From UBA10364 sp905182675 (GTDB taxonomy: Bacteria; Bacteroidota; Bacteroidia; Flavobacteriales; Schleiferiaceae), in NCBI GenBank assembly GCA_963933975.1, contig CAWVWE010000022.1, forward strand, positions 1 to 39,883: a stretch of 39,883 bases of DNA, in the 5' to 3' direction. The translations under genes and the position numbers were made by a program. The notes beneath the pieces are model-generated. The model saw only the letters and a program-made list of their open reading frames with translations, made no database searches and was not told where the DNA came from. Each line of letters begins with the position of its first letter. Within the stretch, counting starts at the first letter, position 1. Below are positions 16,468-23,983 of this stretch, in pieces.

Positions 16468-16777
16468 TTGATGAATCTTCGAATTCAATGATGGTTATCG
16501 TTTCGCCTTTCTTCAGCATGCCAAAATTTTCTCTTGCATAACGTTCAAAAGCCTTGGGATCAGTCTCTAATTGCTCTAACAAGACACGGTCCTCTTTAAG
16601 GGTAGACTGGTAATAATCTATGTCGCGTTCAAGATTGTCCAATTGCTGGTCCAATTCTGAATGAATAAAATAGTTATTGGTATCTAAAAACACCATCCAA
16701 AACGCAAATGCGAGTCCTGATAAGACGTATTTGTTCGTCAGGATTTTTATTATCGGATGGCTCAGTAGTTTCTTCAT
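16460..16777 (-). CDS. septum formation initiator family protein (DivIC/FtsB-like)
   Basis: A 105-residue bitopic inner-membrane protein. A short cytoplasmic N-terminus is followed by one membrane segment (about residues 18-31), a periplasmic coiled coil (about 38-72, with leucine heptads such as LDQQLDNLERDIDYYQSTL) and the FtsB/DivIC signature ERYARENFGMLKKGETI. Such proteins join FtsL and FtsQ/DivIB in the division complex and help activate septal wall synthesis. It sits between an ABC exporter (22-base gap) and mutA (8-base overlap). In Flavobacteriia I recall divIC commonly beside the mutase genes, so the order seems conserved, although the reason is unclear. No fusion or truncation is visible. 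Confidence 0.88.
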   Translation of the reverse strand: MKKLLSHPIIKILTNKYVLSGLAFAFWMVFLDTNNYFIHSELDQQLDNLERDIDYYQSTLKEDRVLLEQLETDPKAFERYARENFGMLKKGETITIIEFEDSSNE

Positions 16778-16799
16778 AGCTCTAATTTAAGGAAAGGCT

Positions 16800-18620
16800 T
16801 TAAGACTTGGCGATTGAATTCTTTGACTGTAAAAATTCGCTTCCCCCTAGATCCTGTAACCTCACCAATTCTGAATAGGTCCCACCGAGGTTGAGTAACT
16901 GATCGTGAGTTCCTCTCTCTGTTATTTGACCTTCATTAATCACCAATATTTCATGGGCATTCCGTATAGTAGATAGTCGATGAGCGATCACCACGGAGGT
17001 TCTGCCTTGCATTAATCGATCGAGAGCTTCCTGCACTAGAAACTCACTCTCACTGTCTAAAGCACTCGTCGCTTCATCGAGTATCAGTAGTTGTGGATCT
17101 TTAAGTAATGCACGAGCTATAGCAATTCTCTGGCGTTGACCACCGCTTAATTGGACGCCGCGTTCACCCACGGTGGTTTCCAAACCTTCCGGGAAGCCTT
17201 TTATAAACTCCCACGCATTTGCTTGTTGCGCTGCTTCGATAATCTCTGCCTCGCTGGCATCAGTTTTTCCGTAGGCAATATTTTCTTTGATACTACCTCC
17301 AAAAAGTAATACATCCTGAGGCACAAGTGCCAATTCCTCTCTCCAAGCCGCCAGGTCAACTTCATTCAATGGCTTTGAATTCGAGATAATTCCTCCCTGT
17401 TCTAGGTGATAAAATCGCATAAGCAAGGATGCGATAGTGCTTTTTCCTGAACCACTCTTACCCACCAGCGCTATTGTTTTTCCTTTCGGGATCTTAAAAC
17501 TGAGTCCATTTAAAACTTGAACATCAGAGCGAGATGGATAACTAAACTCCACCTGGTTAAATACTATATCGCCAATCTCCACCGCTAACGTTTCAACACG
17601 GTCTACGATCATCTCGGTTTGCTCTTCCATGAGGTCAAAAATGGTCTCTGTAGCTCCAATCGCCTTCTGAAGTTGTGCATATACACTCGCTAACCCACCA
17701 ATAGAGCCTCCAATAAACAAGGCATATAGAATAAATTCATTCAACTTATCTGCTGCTAATTCGCTATTGTGAACCATTCCCGCACCAAACCAAATTACCA
17801 AGGCAATCGCACCAAACAATCCAAAAGTGATGAAACTAGCAAACGCACCTCGATAGTATCCTCCCTTTACCGCCAAGCCTACAACTTCTTTAATTCTTGT
17901 AGCGTACCTGCTGCGCTCCCAAGCCTCATTAGCAAATGCTTTGACAGTTTGAATCCCCGCAAAAGTTTCTTCTACAATTGTATTTGAAGCAGCCACTTCA
18001 TCTTGAACGCTTTTAGAATACTTTCTTATAAATTTTCCAAATATGATGGTCACGATAATCAATGGAGGAATAACACCCACAATAAACAGTGTCAGCTTGA
18101 TTGAGGTAAACGCTAATATGGCTATTCCGCCAATTACCATCGAAATTCCCCTCAATAACTCTGCTAACGTTGTGGTTAATGTCTCACCGATTTGAGCGGT
18201 GTCTGAGGCTACTCTGGAGTTCAGCTCTCCTACACGTTTTGCAGAAAAAAAGCTCATGGGCAGGTGAATCAGGTGTCCATACAAATCTTCACGTATTGCC
18301 GCTAAAGCACGTTCCGTAACCATCACAAAAATCACAACCCTGAAGAAGCTTGCAATACTCTGAATAACAAGCAATCCCATCATTTGCAACATATTGTCAC
18401 GCAAGTTGCTTGGAGTTGACCCCATCAATCCTCCTAAAAGTTTCGGGAACAACAAGGACGTTACCATGGTTATAAGCAAGAAGAGGAACCCCAAAGCCCA
18501 GAGCTTTCTTTGAGGACGTAGATAAGCAAATATTTTGTTTAGCTTCTTTAAGTCCTTTACAGACAATGGCTTGCGCTTGGGTTTTTTTCCTTTCAAGGAA
18601 TCGTCACTAGTTTTACTCAT
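16800..18620 (-). CDS. ABC exporter, fused permease and ATPase (MsbA/multidrug type)
   Basis: A half-transporter of 606 residues that would dimerise in the inner membrane. Six membrane segments lie between about residues 42 and 310. The nucleotide-binding domain has Walker A GKSGSGKST (387-395), Q-loop VPQD (433-436), signature LSGGQ (491-495), Walker B LLILDE (511-516), D-loop SALD and H-loop His-547. It is an exporter of lipids, drugs or peptides; the substrate is not readable, and MsbA-type lipid export is one possibility. A lysine-rich N-terminal tail (KGKKPKRKP) is presumably cytosolic. It is the first gene of the run to divIC, mutA and mutB, and is divergent from ubiE with 51 bases between starts. 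Confidence 0.93.
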   Translation of the reverse strand: MSKTSDDSLKGKKPKRKPLSVKDLKKLNKIFAYLRPQRKLWALGFLFLLITMVTSLLFPKLLGGLMGSTPSNLRDNMLQMMGLLVIQSIASFFRVVIFVMVTERALAAIREDLYGHLIHLPMSFFSAKRVGELNSRVASDTAQIGETLTTTLAELLRGISMVIGGIAILAFTSIKLTLFIVGVIPPLIIVTIIFGKFIRKYSKSVQDEVAASNTIVEETFAGIQTVKAFANEAWERSRYATRIKEVVGLAVKGGYYRGAFASFITFGLFGAIALVIWFGAGMVHNSELAADKLNEFILYALFIGGSIGGLASVYAQLQKAIGATETIFDLMEEQTEMIVDRVETLAVEIGDIVFNQVEFSYPSRSDVQVLNGLSFKIPKGKTIALVGKSGSGKSTIASLLMRFYHLEQGGIISNSKPLNEVDLAAWREELALVPQDVLLFGGSIKENIAYGKTDASEAEIIEAAQQANAWEFIKGFPEGLETTVGERGVQLSGGQRQRIAIARALLKDPQLLILDEATSALDSESEFLVQEALDRLMQGRTSVVIAHRLSTIRNAHEILVINEGQITERGTHDQLLNLGGTYSELVRLQDLGGSEFLQSKNSIAKS

Positions 18621-18625
18621 ACCCG

Positions 18626-18633
18626 CGAAGTTA
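18626..18633 (-). promoter_or_regulatory. possible -7 box of the ABC exporter operon
   Basis: The minus strand reads TAACTTCG, one mismatch from TAnnTTTG, and ends five bases before the exporter ATG. If used, it would give a leaderless transcript. The same geometry appears at 3780-3792. Confidence 0.35.
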
Positions 18634-18645
18634 CGCCATATGGCC

Positions 18646-18653
18646 TACCTTTG
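18646..18653 (+). promoter_or_regulatory. -7 promoter box of ubiE/menG
   Basis: TACCTTTG is an exact match to TAnnTTTG, followed by CG as at typA. It ends 18 bases before the ATG at 18672. It covers an in-frame TTG at 18651, which argues against that TTG as the start. Confidence 0.6.
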
Positions 18654-18671
18654 CGCTTCAATTTTTCAATA

Positions 18672-19412
18672 ATGGCAGGAGCAGAAAACATAAAACCCTA
18701 CCACAATAGTGATGCGGAAAAGAAAGAACAAGTCGCTGAAATGTTTAATAATATTTCAAAGCGCTACGACTTGTTGAACCACCTATTGTCCTTAAACATA
18801 GACAAGGGCTGGAGACGTAAAGTGGTAAACTTGGTGAAGGCTGATGAGCCTAAGGTTATTCTAGACGTAGCTACAGGCACTGCTGATTTAGCCATTGCTC
18901 TTGCCAAGGGAACAGGTGCTCGTATCACCGGCGCCGACATTAGTGAAGGAATGCTTGACGTTGGCCGAGTCAAAGTGGCAAAAAAAGGATTACATAAAAG
19001 CATCGTTCTAGAACTTGGGGATAGCGAAAATCTACCTTACGCAAATGATACTTTTGATGCGATTACCGTTGCCTTTGGTGTTCGAAATTTTCAAAATCTT
19101 CACAATGGTCTCAAGGACATGGCTAGAGTACTCAAGCCCGGTGGTCAAATTGTAGTATTGGAATTCAGTCAACCGCGATACTTTCCTTTTAAACAAATTT
19201 ATTGGCTCTATTTTAAAGCGGTATTACCAGCCGTAGGTAAATTAGTTTCCAAAGATCCGAGAGCTTACACATATCTACCAGAGAGTGTAAAGGCCTTTCC
19301 CCATGGTAAGGACTTCGAGGCGGAATTAGTTCGAGCTGGCCTAAAGCCTATTTTAACAAAACCCGTTACTTTCGGTATTGCTTCTATTTACCAAGCAAGA
19401 AAAGAGGCTTAG
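18672..19412 (+). CDS. ubiE: demethylmenaquinone / ubiquinone methyltransferase UbiE/MenG
   Basis: SAM-dependent C-methylation of demethylmenaquinone, the last step of menaquinone synthesis; Bacteroidota use menaquinone, so menG is the better functional name. It has 246 residues. Family marks are the early VAEMFNNISKRYDLLN segment, the SAM motif ILDVATGTADLAIAL, VAFGVRNFQN, and RVLKPGGQIVVLEFSQP. The ATG at 18672 is chosen over a TTG at 18651 because the TTG lies in the -7 box and the family begins close to this Met. The next gene, porT, begins 16 bases after the stop; the ubiE-porT order is recurrent in Bacteroidota. A message covering ubiE, porT and the EamA permease is likely. Confidence 0.95.
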   Translation: MAGAENIKPYHNSDAEKKEQVAEMFNNISKRYDLLNHLLSLNIDKGWRRKVVNLVKADEPKVILDVATGTADLAIALAKGTGARITGADISEGMLDVGRVKVAKKGLHKSIVLELGDSENLPYANDTFDAITVAFGVRNFQNLHNGLKDMARVLKPGGQIVVLEFSQPRYFPFKQIYWLYFKAVLPAVGKLVSKDPRAYTYLPESVKAFPHGKDFEAELVRAGLKPILTKPVTFGIASIYQARKEA

Positions 19413-19428
19413 AAACGTTGTCTACCTA

Positions 19429-20124
19429 ATGAAACTCCGCCTTTTAATTATTGTAACTATTCTTGCCCCATTAAGCAGCTATGCTCAATTTGCACGGCTG
19501 CGCAACCAACCACTTTACGATAAGAGTGGGTTACATTTCGGGTTTCATATTGGTATTAATAGCTACAACTTCTCTATGGACCTAAAGGACTTGAGCGAAG
19601 TGAACAACATCTTTGGAGTGGAAAGTGAAGCTCTACCTGGTTATAATATCAATATTATTTCTAACCTCCGATTAACTGAGCATTTAGACCTGAGGTTCAC
19701 CCCTGGATTTGCAGCAACAGTGCGTAAAATTCATTTTGACTTAATAGACCCCATTCGCGATGAGCGCAGGATAGTTACCCGTCAGATTGAGTCATCCTAT
19801 GTACAATTCCCCGTTCATTTAAAATTCAAAAGTGTACGCGTAGACAACTACCGTATTTACCTCATGGGTGGACTACGTTATTGTAATGACTTGGCCTCTA
19901 GGGCTAAGGTAGTGGATGACAACCTCTTCAAGTTACAACGTCATACGGGAGATTACGAGTTTGGTTTTGGGGCCGATTTTTACTTCGAATATTTCAAGTT
20001 TTCACCTCAGATTAGAGCTTCTTGGGGCCTGACCAATCTCCTTGTTCAAGATGGCACCCTTCCTGTCGAAGCATTTGACGCAATTAGAAACCGAGCCATA
20101 TTGGTCAACTTTACCTTCGAATAG
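19429..20124 (+). CDS. porT: PorT/SprT-like outer-membrane protein of type IX secretion
   Basis: A 231-residue exported beta-barrel protein. Residues 1-20 are a signal peptide (YAQ). The mature protein has alternating strand segments and starts with GLHFGFHIGINSYNF, resembling PorT/SprT. It ends with an aromatic residue pattern (ILVNFTFE) usual for barrel C-termini. PorT is required for type IX secretion and gliding in Bacteroidota. The placement directly after ubiE supports the name. The ATG at 19429 is preferred because upstream in-frame codons lie inside ubiE and would spoil the signal peptide. The stop TAG overlaps the GTG start of the permease. The sequence is divergent and a generic OMP_b-brl member remains possible. 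Confidence 0.78.
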   Translation: MKLRLLIIVTILAPLSSYAQFARLRNQPLYDKSGLHFGFHIGINSYNFSMDLKDLSEVNNIFGVESEALPGYNINIISNLRLTEHLDLRFTPGFAATVRKIHFDLIDPIRDERRIVTRQIESSYVQFPVHLKFKSVRVDNYRIYLMGGLRYCNDLASRAKVVDDNLFKLQRHTGDYEFGFGADFYFEYFKFSPQIRASWGLTNLLVQDGTLPVEAFDAIRNRAILVNFTFE

Positions 20125-20978
20125 TGCAAAAAGGTATCGTTTATATGCTCATCTCCGTGGGCTGTTTCGCTGGAGTTAATCTACTTGTTAAATTCCTACC
20201 TCATCTGCCTGCAACAGAATTGGTGCTTTTTAGATCACTCATCACCTTTGTAATCAGTTACAGCCTGCTTAAGAAAAAGAAAATACATCCTTGGGGAAAC
20301 AATAAGTCATGGCTCTTGATCAGAGGCATAGCCGGTACTACCGCGCTTACTATCTTTTTTTATACGCTTCAAAAGATGCCGCTTTCTGCAGCCGTTACGG
20401 TCCAGTACCTCAGCCCATTTTTCACTGCTTTCATTGCAGGCTTCTTACTCGGAGAAAAGACGAAAGGCGCACAATGGTTGTTCTTCTTAGTTTCTTTCTT
20501 AGGGATAGTAGTTGTAAAGGGTTCCAGTGCAGATATACCTCCTATGCTCTTAGCTTTAGGTGTTTTTTCTAGTATGTTCTCAGGACTGGCCTATAATGCA
20601 ATAAGAAAACTAAAAGATGAAGAGCCCTTAGTCATTGTCATGTACTTCCCTCTGGTCGCGACGCCCGTAATGCTGGTATTTAGCGTTTTTAATTGGGTAA
20701 CACCTGTAGGGATAGATTGGCTTTTACTCTTAGGACTTGGGGTTCTTACGCAGTTTGCCCAATTATATATGACTAAATCCTACCAGCTCACTGAAGTAAA
20801 CACTGTAGCACCTTTAAAATACATCGGAGTGATTTTCGCGCTGACATGGGATATTGCATTGTTTGACTTTATCCCTAATGCTCAAATGTTTTTGGGAATA
20901 GCCTTAGTTATTGGAGGAGTACTTATGAATTTACGGTTTAAAAGCGTCGAGAAGAAGCGTACTCGTAAAGTAACGTAG
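20124..20978 (+). CDS. EamA/DMT-family permease
   Basis: An inner-membrane transporter of the drug/metabolite superfamily, 284 residues with about ten hydrophobic segments arranged as two EamA repeats. The first includes the FRSLITF and TALTIFFYTLQKMPLSAAVTVQYLSP stretches; the matching second-repeat segment is QLYMTKSYQLTEVNTVAPLKYIGVIF. The substrate is unknown; relatives export amino acids or metabolites or take up SAM-like compounds. The GTG at 20124 overlaps the porT stop by one base (TAGTG) and keeps the first membrane segment whole; a later ATG at 20145 would truncate it. The last 41 bases run into the 3' end of the convergent rRNA methyltransferase gene. The basic tail (KKRTRKV) should be cytosolic. 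Confidence 0.88.
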   Translation: MQKGIVYMLISVGCFAGVNLLVKFLPHLPATELVLFRSLITFVISYSLLKKKKIHPWGNNKSWLLIRGIAGTTALTIFFYTLQKMPLSAAVTVQYLSPFFTAFIAGFLLGEKTKGAQWLFFLVSFLGIVVVKGSSADIPPMLLALGVFSSMFSGLAYNAIRKLKDEEPLVIVMYFPLVATPVMLVFSVFNWVTPVGIDWLLLLGLGVLTQFAQLYMTKSYQLTEVNTVAPLKYIGVIFALTWDIALFDFIPNAQMFLGIALVIGGVLMNLRFKSVEKKRTRKVT

Positions 20979-21678
20979 CGCCACTTACAGCAACGTTTAA
21001 GCTTTCCATTTTACTGGAGTCACCGGGCAACGTAATCTTCCGACCGCTGGATTTCAACATGTCGCTAGCTCCATGTCCTTCATTGCCCATTACAAGGATT
21101 TGCTTGCGTGACCATTCAAAAGATTTTGCAGGCGTACCGTTCATGTCAGCAATAACTAGTTCAAACTTGTTCTGCGTAGCGAAACTCAACCATTCTTGCT
21201 CTTCTAGTAATACAACTTTGACATGAGCCAACGCACTCATGCTGGCTTGAACAACCTTAGGGCTCCATACATCCGCTGTCCCACTCACTAAAGCGATATG
21301 CTCAACGCCGTACCATAACGCCGTACGTAAAAGTGTCCCTAAATTTCCAGGGTCTTGAACGCGGTCCAGCAGGAGAATAATGGGTGCGTCAATAAAAGAC
21401 TTCAGATCTTCTTTTCTTTGATGAAAAACAGCCAATACAGGAGACGAAGTCTCTAAAAAAGTGATTCTCTTCATATCACTTTCCGACACCTCCACGGTCC
21501 GATCACCCATCAATTTCTCAGGAATAGGTCCAACATGGTAAATAATATCAACCTCCACTCCCGCGGAAACGAAATCAGTCACTAACTTCAAGCCTTCAGC
21601 AATAAAAAGACCCGTTTTTTTTCGGTTCTTTCGTAAAGCTAAACCGCGAATAAGTTTTTCTGAATTTTTAGTAACCAC
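20938..21678 (-). CDS. SpoU/TrmH-family RNA 2'-O-methyltransferase
   Basis: Transfers methyl from SAM to a ribose 2'-OH in rRNA (or tRNA). The 246 residues show an N-terminal substrate-binding domain (RKNRKKTGLFIAEG at about 16-29), then the knotted SPOUT motifs: motif 1 DRVQDPGNLGT (105-115), motif 2 VMGNEGHGAS, and motif 3 ESLNVAVSGA (225-234). The start is GTG 21676-21678, which gives the family-like beginning VVTKNSEKLIRGL; longer versions to 21813 add a non-family segment that is antisense to tamL. It is head-to-head with tamL, one base between start codons. It resembles RlmB-like proteins, but the methylated position cannot be assigned. Confidence 0.88.
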   Translation of the reverse strand: MVTKNSEKLIRGLALRKNRKKTGLFIAEGLKLVTDFVSAGVEVDIIYHVGPIPEKLMGDRTVEVSESDMKRITFLETSSPVLAVFHQRKEDLKSFIDAPIILLLDRVQDPGNLGTLLRTALWYGVEHIALVSGTADVWSPKVVQASMSALAHVKVVLLEEQEWLSFATQNKFELVIADMNGTPAKSFEWSRKQILVMGNEGHGASDMLKSSGRKITLPGDSSKMESLNVAVSGATLLYEYASSRRF

Positions 21679-21679
21679 T

Positions 21680-23920
21680 GTGATACATTTTAAGGCTAAA
21701 ATACACGCTAAATCTACGCACATCATTATGGTGCTTGGTGTATTATTTACCGCAGCTAGTTGCAGTGGACTCAGAGCGGTGGATGAGGTCGCTCCATTGC
21801 TGGTGGAGAACAATATTCAAGTCAATGGCAGGATAACGAAATCCGACGACGACTTTGATATTATGCGCCAACGTCCGAACAGGGGAATTGGAAACATTAG
21901 AATATTTCTTTCACTCCACCAGATCGGCACATCAATTGGTGAGAATGGCTTTGGTCAATGGCTCAAGTCTATTGGCGAAGCCCCAGCCGTTTACGATAGT
22001 GTAGCAAGAGTCAATAGTGCAGCACAATTAGGCTTGCATTATTTCAACCTGGGCTTTTACAAGACTGAGGTAACCACCTATGAAACGGTCAAACGAAAAA
22101 AAGTTATTGCTCATTACCGCATAAATACGGGACCAGAATACACTATCAGTAAGTATAGCATTACCTCCACTAGTAGATTTATAGACTCTGCACTTGCTTT
22201 TCACGCCCCTTTATTGGCTACTGGTGACGCCATCGTTGCTGAAACTTTAGAAAACGAGCAATTAAGCGTTCTTAATTTCTTAAAGAACCATGGCTACTAC
22301 CAGGCAAAGTTGGGATGGGTATACTTTGAAGTTGACACAACCGGAGGTCCTTCCCAGAGTCAAATTGCTTGTATCGTTGATCCATACATATACGGTGGGA
22401 GTATTGAACGAAAAACCTTGAGTAAAATAACTGTAGAACCAAATTACAGTTACACAAATACTCTAGCCGTTCGAGACAGCGTGCGCACCTTAAATGGCAT
22501 GGACATTTTACAGCATTCACGCAGTTTTAGACCTGGTTTTCTGGATGACCAAATATTCCTGGCTCGTGGTGGCTATTACAATAATTCAGAACTTCGCAGC
22601 ACCTTCAAGAACCTGACCGCACTTGGTGTATTTAAAAATATCGAACTCGATATTAAAGACCTGGACAGCACTCTGACGGCTCGTATTAAACTTGTGCCTC
22701 TTCCTAAACGTGCCGTTACAGCTGCTATTGAAGGACTTGGTAACAATGGTAGCTTAGGAATTGGAGGGAATTTCAGTTGGGATAACCGCAACCTATTTAA
22801 GGGAGGAGAACTTCTTAGACTGTCCATAGGTGGTTCCGTAACAGAGCAAAGAAATTCTACCAACAATACTTGGCTGATTGACGCACGTGAACTCAATAGT
22901 TCTGCGACGCTCCGTATACCTAAACTACTTCTACCAGGCGCTTGGATTCCTGGAAAATCAAAAAAATGGTCCCCCAGAACTGAGATTATAAGTAAGGTTT
23001 CGTATCAATTCAGGGCGAATGAATTTAACCGTCTAAACCTGACCAACAGACTGGATTATCACTGGAAAATCGGTAAAACGAAGCACACCCTTACCCCTGC
23101 TCAATTATCATTGATTCGCATTGACCTTAATGCCGTATCACAGTCCACACCATTTTTATTTGTGGGGTTTCAAGATCTTGTCTTCGCTTCAACTGCTTAT
23201 AGATTTAGTGAAACATGGAGTAAAGCTAACCGCAGATACTTCCTTGCTGCAGATCTTGAGTCCGGAGGACATCTCTGGCATGCGCTAGATACAGACCGTT
23301 TGGTTTCCTTACCCATATCCAGGTTTGTAAAAACTTCTATTGACTTTCGATTTTACCAACCCTTAGTACGAAAGAGGGAATTGGCTTTCCGAAGCTTTCT
23401 TGGTATGAGTCAATCTTGGGGTGAAGCCTCCATATTTACCCCATTCGAGAAATCTTATTTCATGGGTGGATCTAATGACATGAGAGGCTGGACAGCCTAC
23501 CACTTTGGACCTGGAGCGACACCTGAAAACCTGTTACAATCTGACGGATTTTTTACTGCAGCACCTATAAAACTAATCCTCTCAGGAGAATACAGATATA
23601 CCATTCAAGAGGCACTCAAGGGTGCTATATTCATTGATGCTGGCAACATGTGGCTTTACGCAAAGGACTATAGTGGTGTATTCAATGCTGCGCAACAAGA
23701 AGCAATCGCGTTGGGCCAGTTTTATTGGGATACTTTCTTCAAACAACTTGGCTTGAATACAGGAATCGGGCTCAGGTATGACATTGAATTCTTTATTCTG
23801 CGTGCAGATCTCGGATTGAAAATTCACCACCCCGGTGCTGTGGACCGCTCTAACTGGGTGATTAGTGATCCTAAACTACGAGATTTGAATATTAATATAG
23901 GTATTGGATATCCCTTTTAA
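21680..23920 (+). CDS. TamL-type outer-membrane lipoprotein of the BamA/TamA (Omp85) family
   Basis: A 746-residue protein. A signal peptide with basic residues ends in the lipobox TAASC (Cys-28), marking it as a lipoprotein, which is a feature of Bacteroidota TamL rather than of TamA/BamA. POTRA-like segments follow (FNLGFYKTEV, FLKNHGYYQAK, LTALGVFKNIELDI), then the Omp85 barrel with GSNDMRGW (near residue 595) and a C-terminal NIGIGYPF ending in aromatic Phe. It probably inserts or shuttles envelope components together with TamB, but no tamB gene lies downstream. GTG 21680 is the only start that keeps basic residues before the hydrophobic core; ATG 21728 would remove them. It is divergent from the methyltransferase, with a one-base gap. 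Confidence 0.88.
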   Translation: MIHFKAKIHAKSTHIIMVLGVLFTAASCSGLRAVDEVAPLLVENNIQVNGRITKSDDDFDIMRQRPNRGIGNIRIFLSLHQIGTSIGENGFGQWLKSIGEAPAVYDSVARVNSAAQLGLHYFNLGFYKTEVTTYETVKRKKVIAHYRINTGPEYTISKYSITSTSRFIDSALAFHAPLLATGDAIVAETLENEQLSVLNFLKNHGYYQAKLGWVYFEVDTTGGPSQSQIACIVDPYIYGGSIERKTLSKITVEPNYSYTNTLAVRDSVRTLNGMDILQHSRSFRPGFLDDQIFLARGGYYNNSELRSTFKNLTALGVFKNIELDIKDLDSTLTARIKLVPLPKRAVTAAIEGLGNNGSLGIGGNFSWDNRNLFKGGELLRLSIGGSVTEQRNSTNNTWLIDARELNSSATLRIPKLLLPGAWIPGKSKKWSPRTEIISKVSYQFRANEFNRLNLTNRLDYHWKIGKTKHTLTPAQLSLIRIDLNAVSQSTPFLFVGFQDLVFASTAYRFSETWSKANRRYFLAADLESGGHLWHALDTDRLVSLPISRFVKTSIDFRFYQPLVRKRELAFRSFLGMSQSWGEASIFTPFEKSYFMGGSNDMRGWTAYHFGPGATPENLLQSDGFFTAAPIKLILSGEYRYTIQEALKGAIFIDAGNMWLYAKDYSGVFNAAQQEAIALGQFYWDTFFKQLGLNTGIGLRYDIEFFILRADLGLKIHHPGAVDRSNWVISDPKLRDLNINIGIGYPF
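21696..21703 (-). promoter_or_regulatory. possible -7 box of the rRNA methyltransferase gene
   Basis: The minus strand reads TATTTTAG followed by GCC, one mismatch from TAnnTTTG and identical over ten bases to the box before the aldolase gene (23951). It ends 17 bases before the GTG at 21678 and lies inside the coding start of tamL. Confidence 0.35.
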
Positions 23921-23950
23921 TTATTAGGCGGACGCTATATAAATTCATCT

Positions 23951-23958
23951 TATTTTAG
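23951..23958 (+). promoter_or_regulatory. possible -7 box of the aldolase gene
   Basis: TATTTTAG followed by CC, one mismatch from the -7 consensus, ending 25 bases before the ATG at 23984. No terminator is seen between tamL and this point, so read-through from tamL is also possible. Confidence 0.4.
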
Positions 23959-23983
23959 CCGTTCACTAATACTATCAGAAACT

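Noticed and set aside
18651..18671. TTG start giving UbiE seven extra residues
   Set aside because: The TTG is part of the -7 promoter box TACCTTTG; the ATG at 18672 fits the family and promoter spacing.
19378..19428. Longer N-terminus for PorT inside ubiE
   Set aside because: It overlaps the ubiE coding end and would place 17 residues before an otherwise good signal peptide.
21679..21813. Longer N-terminus of the SpoU-type methyltransferase
   Set aside because: The extra residues do not look like the family and are antisense to the signal-peptide region of tamL.
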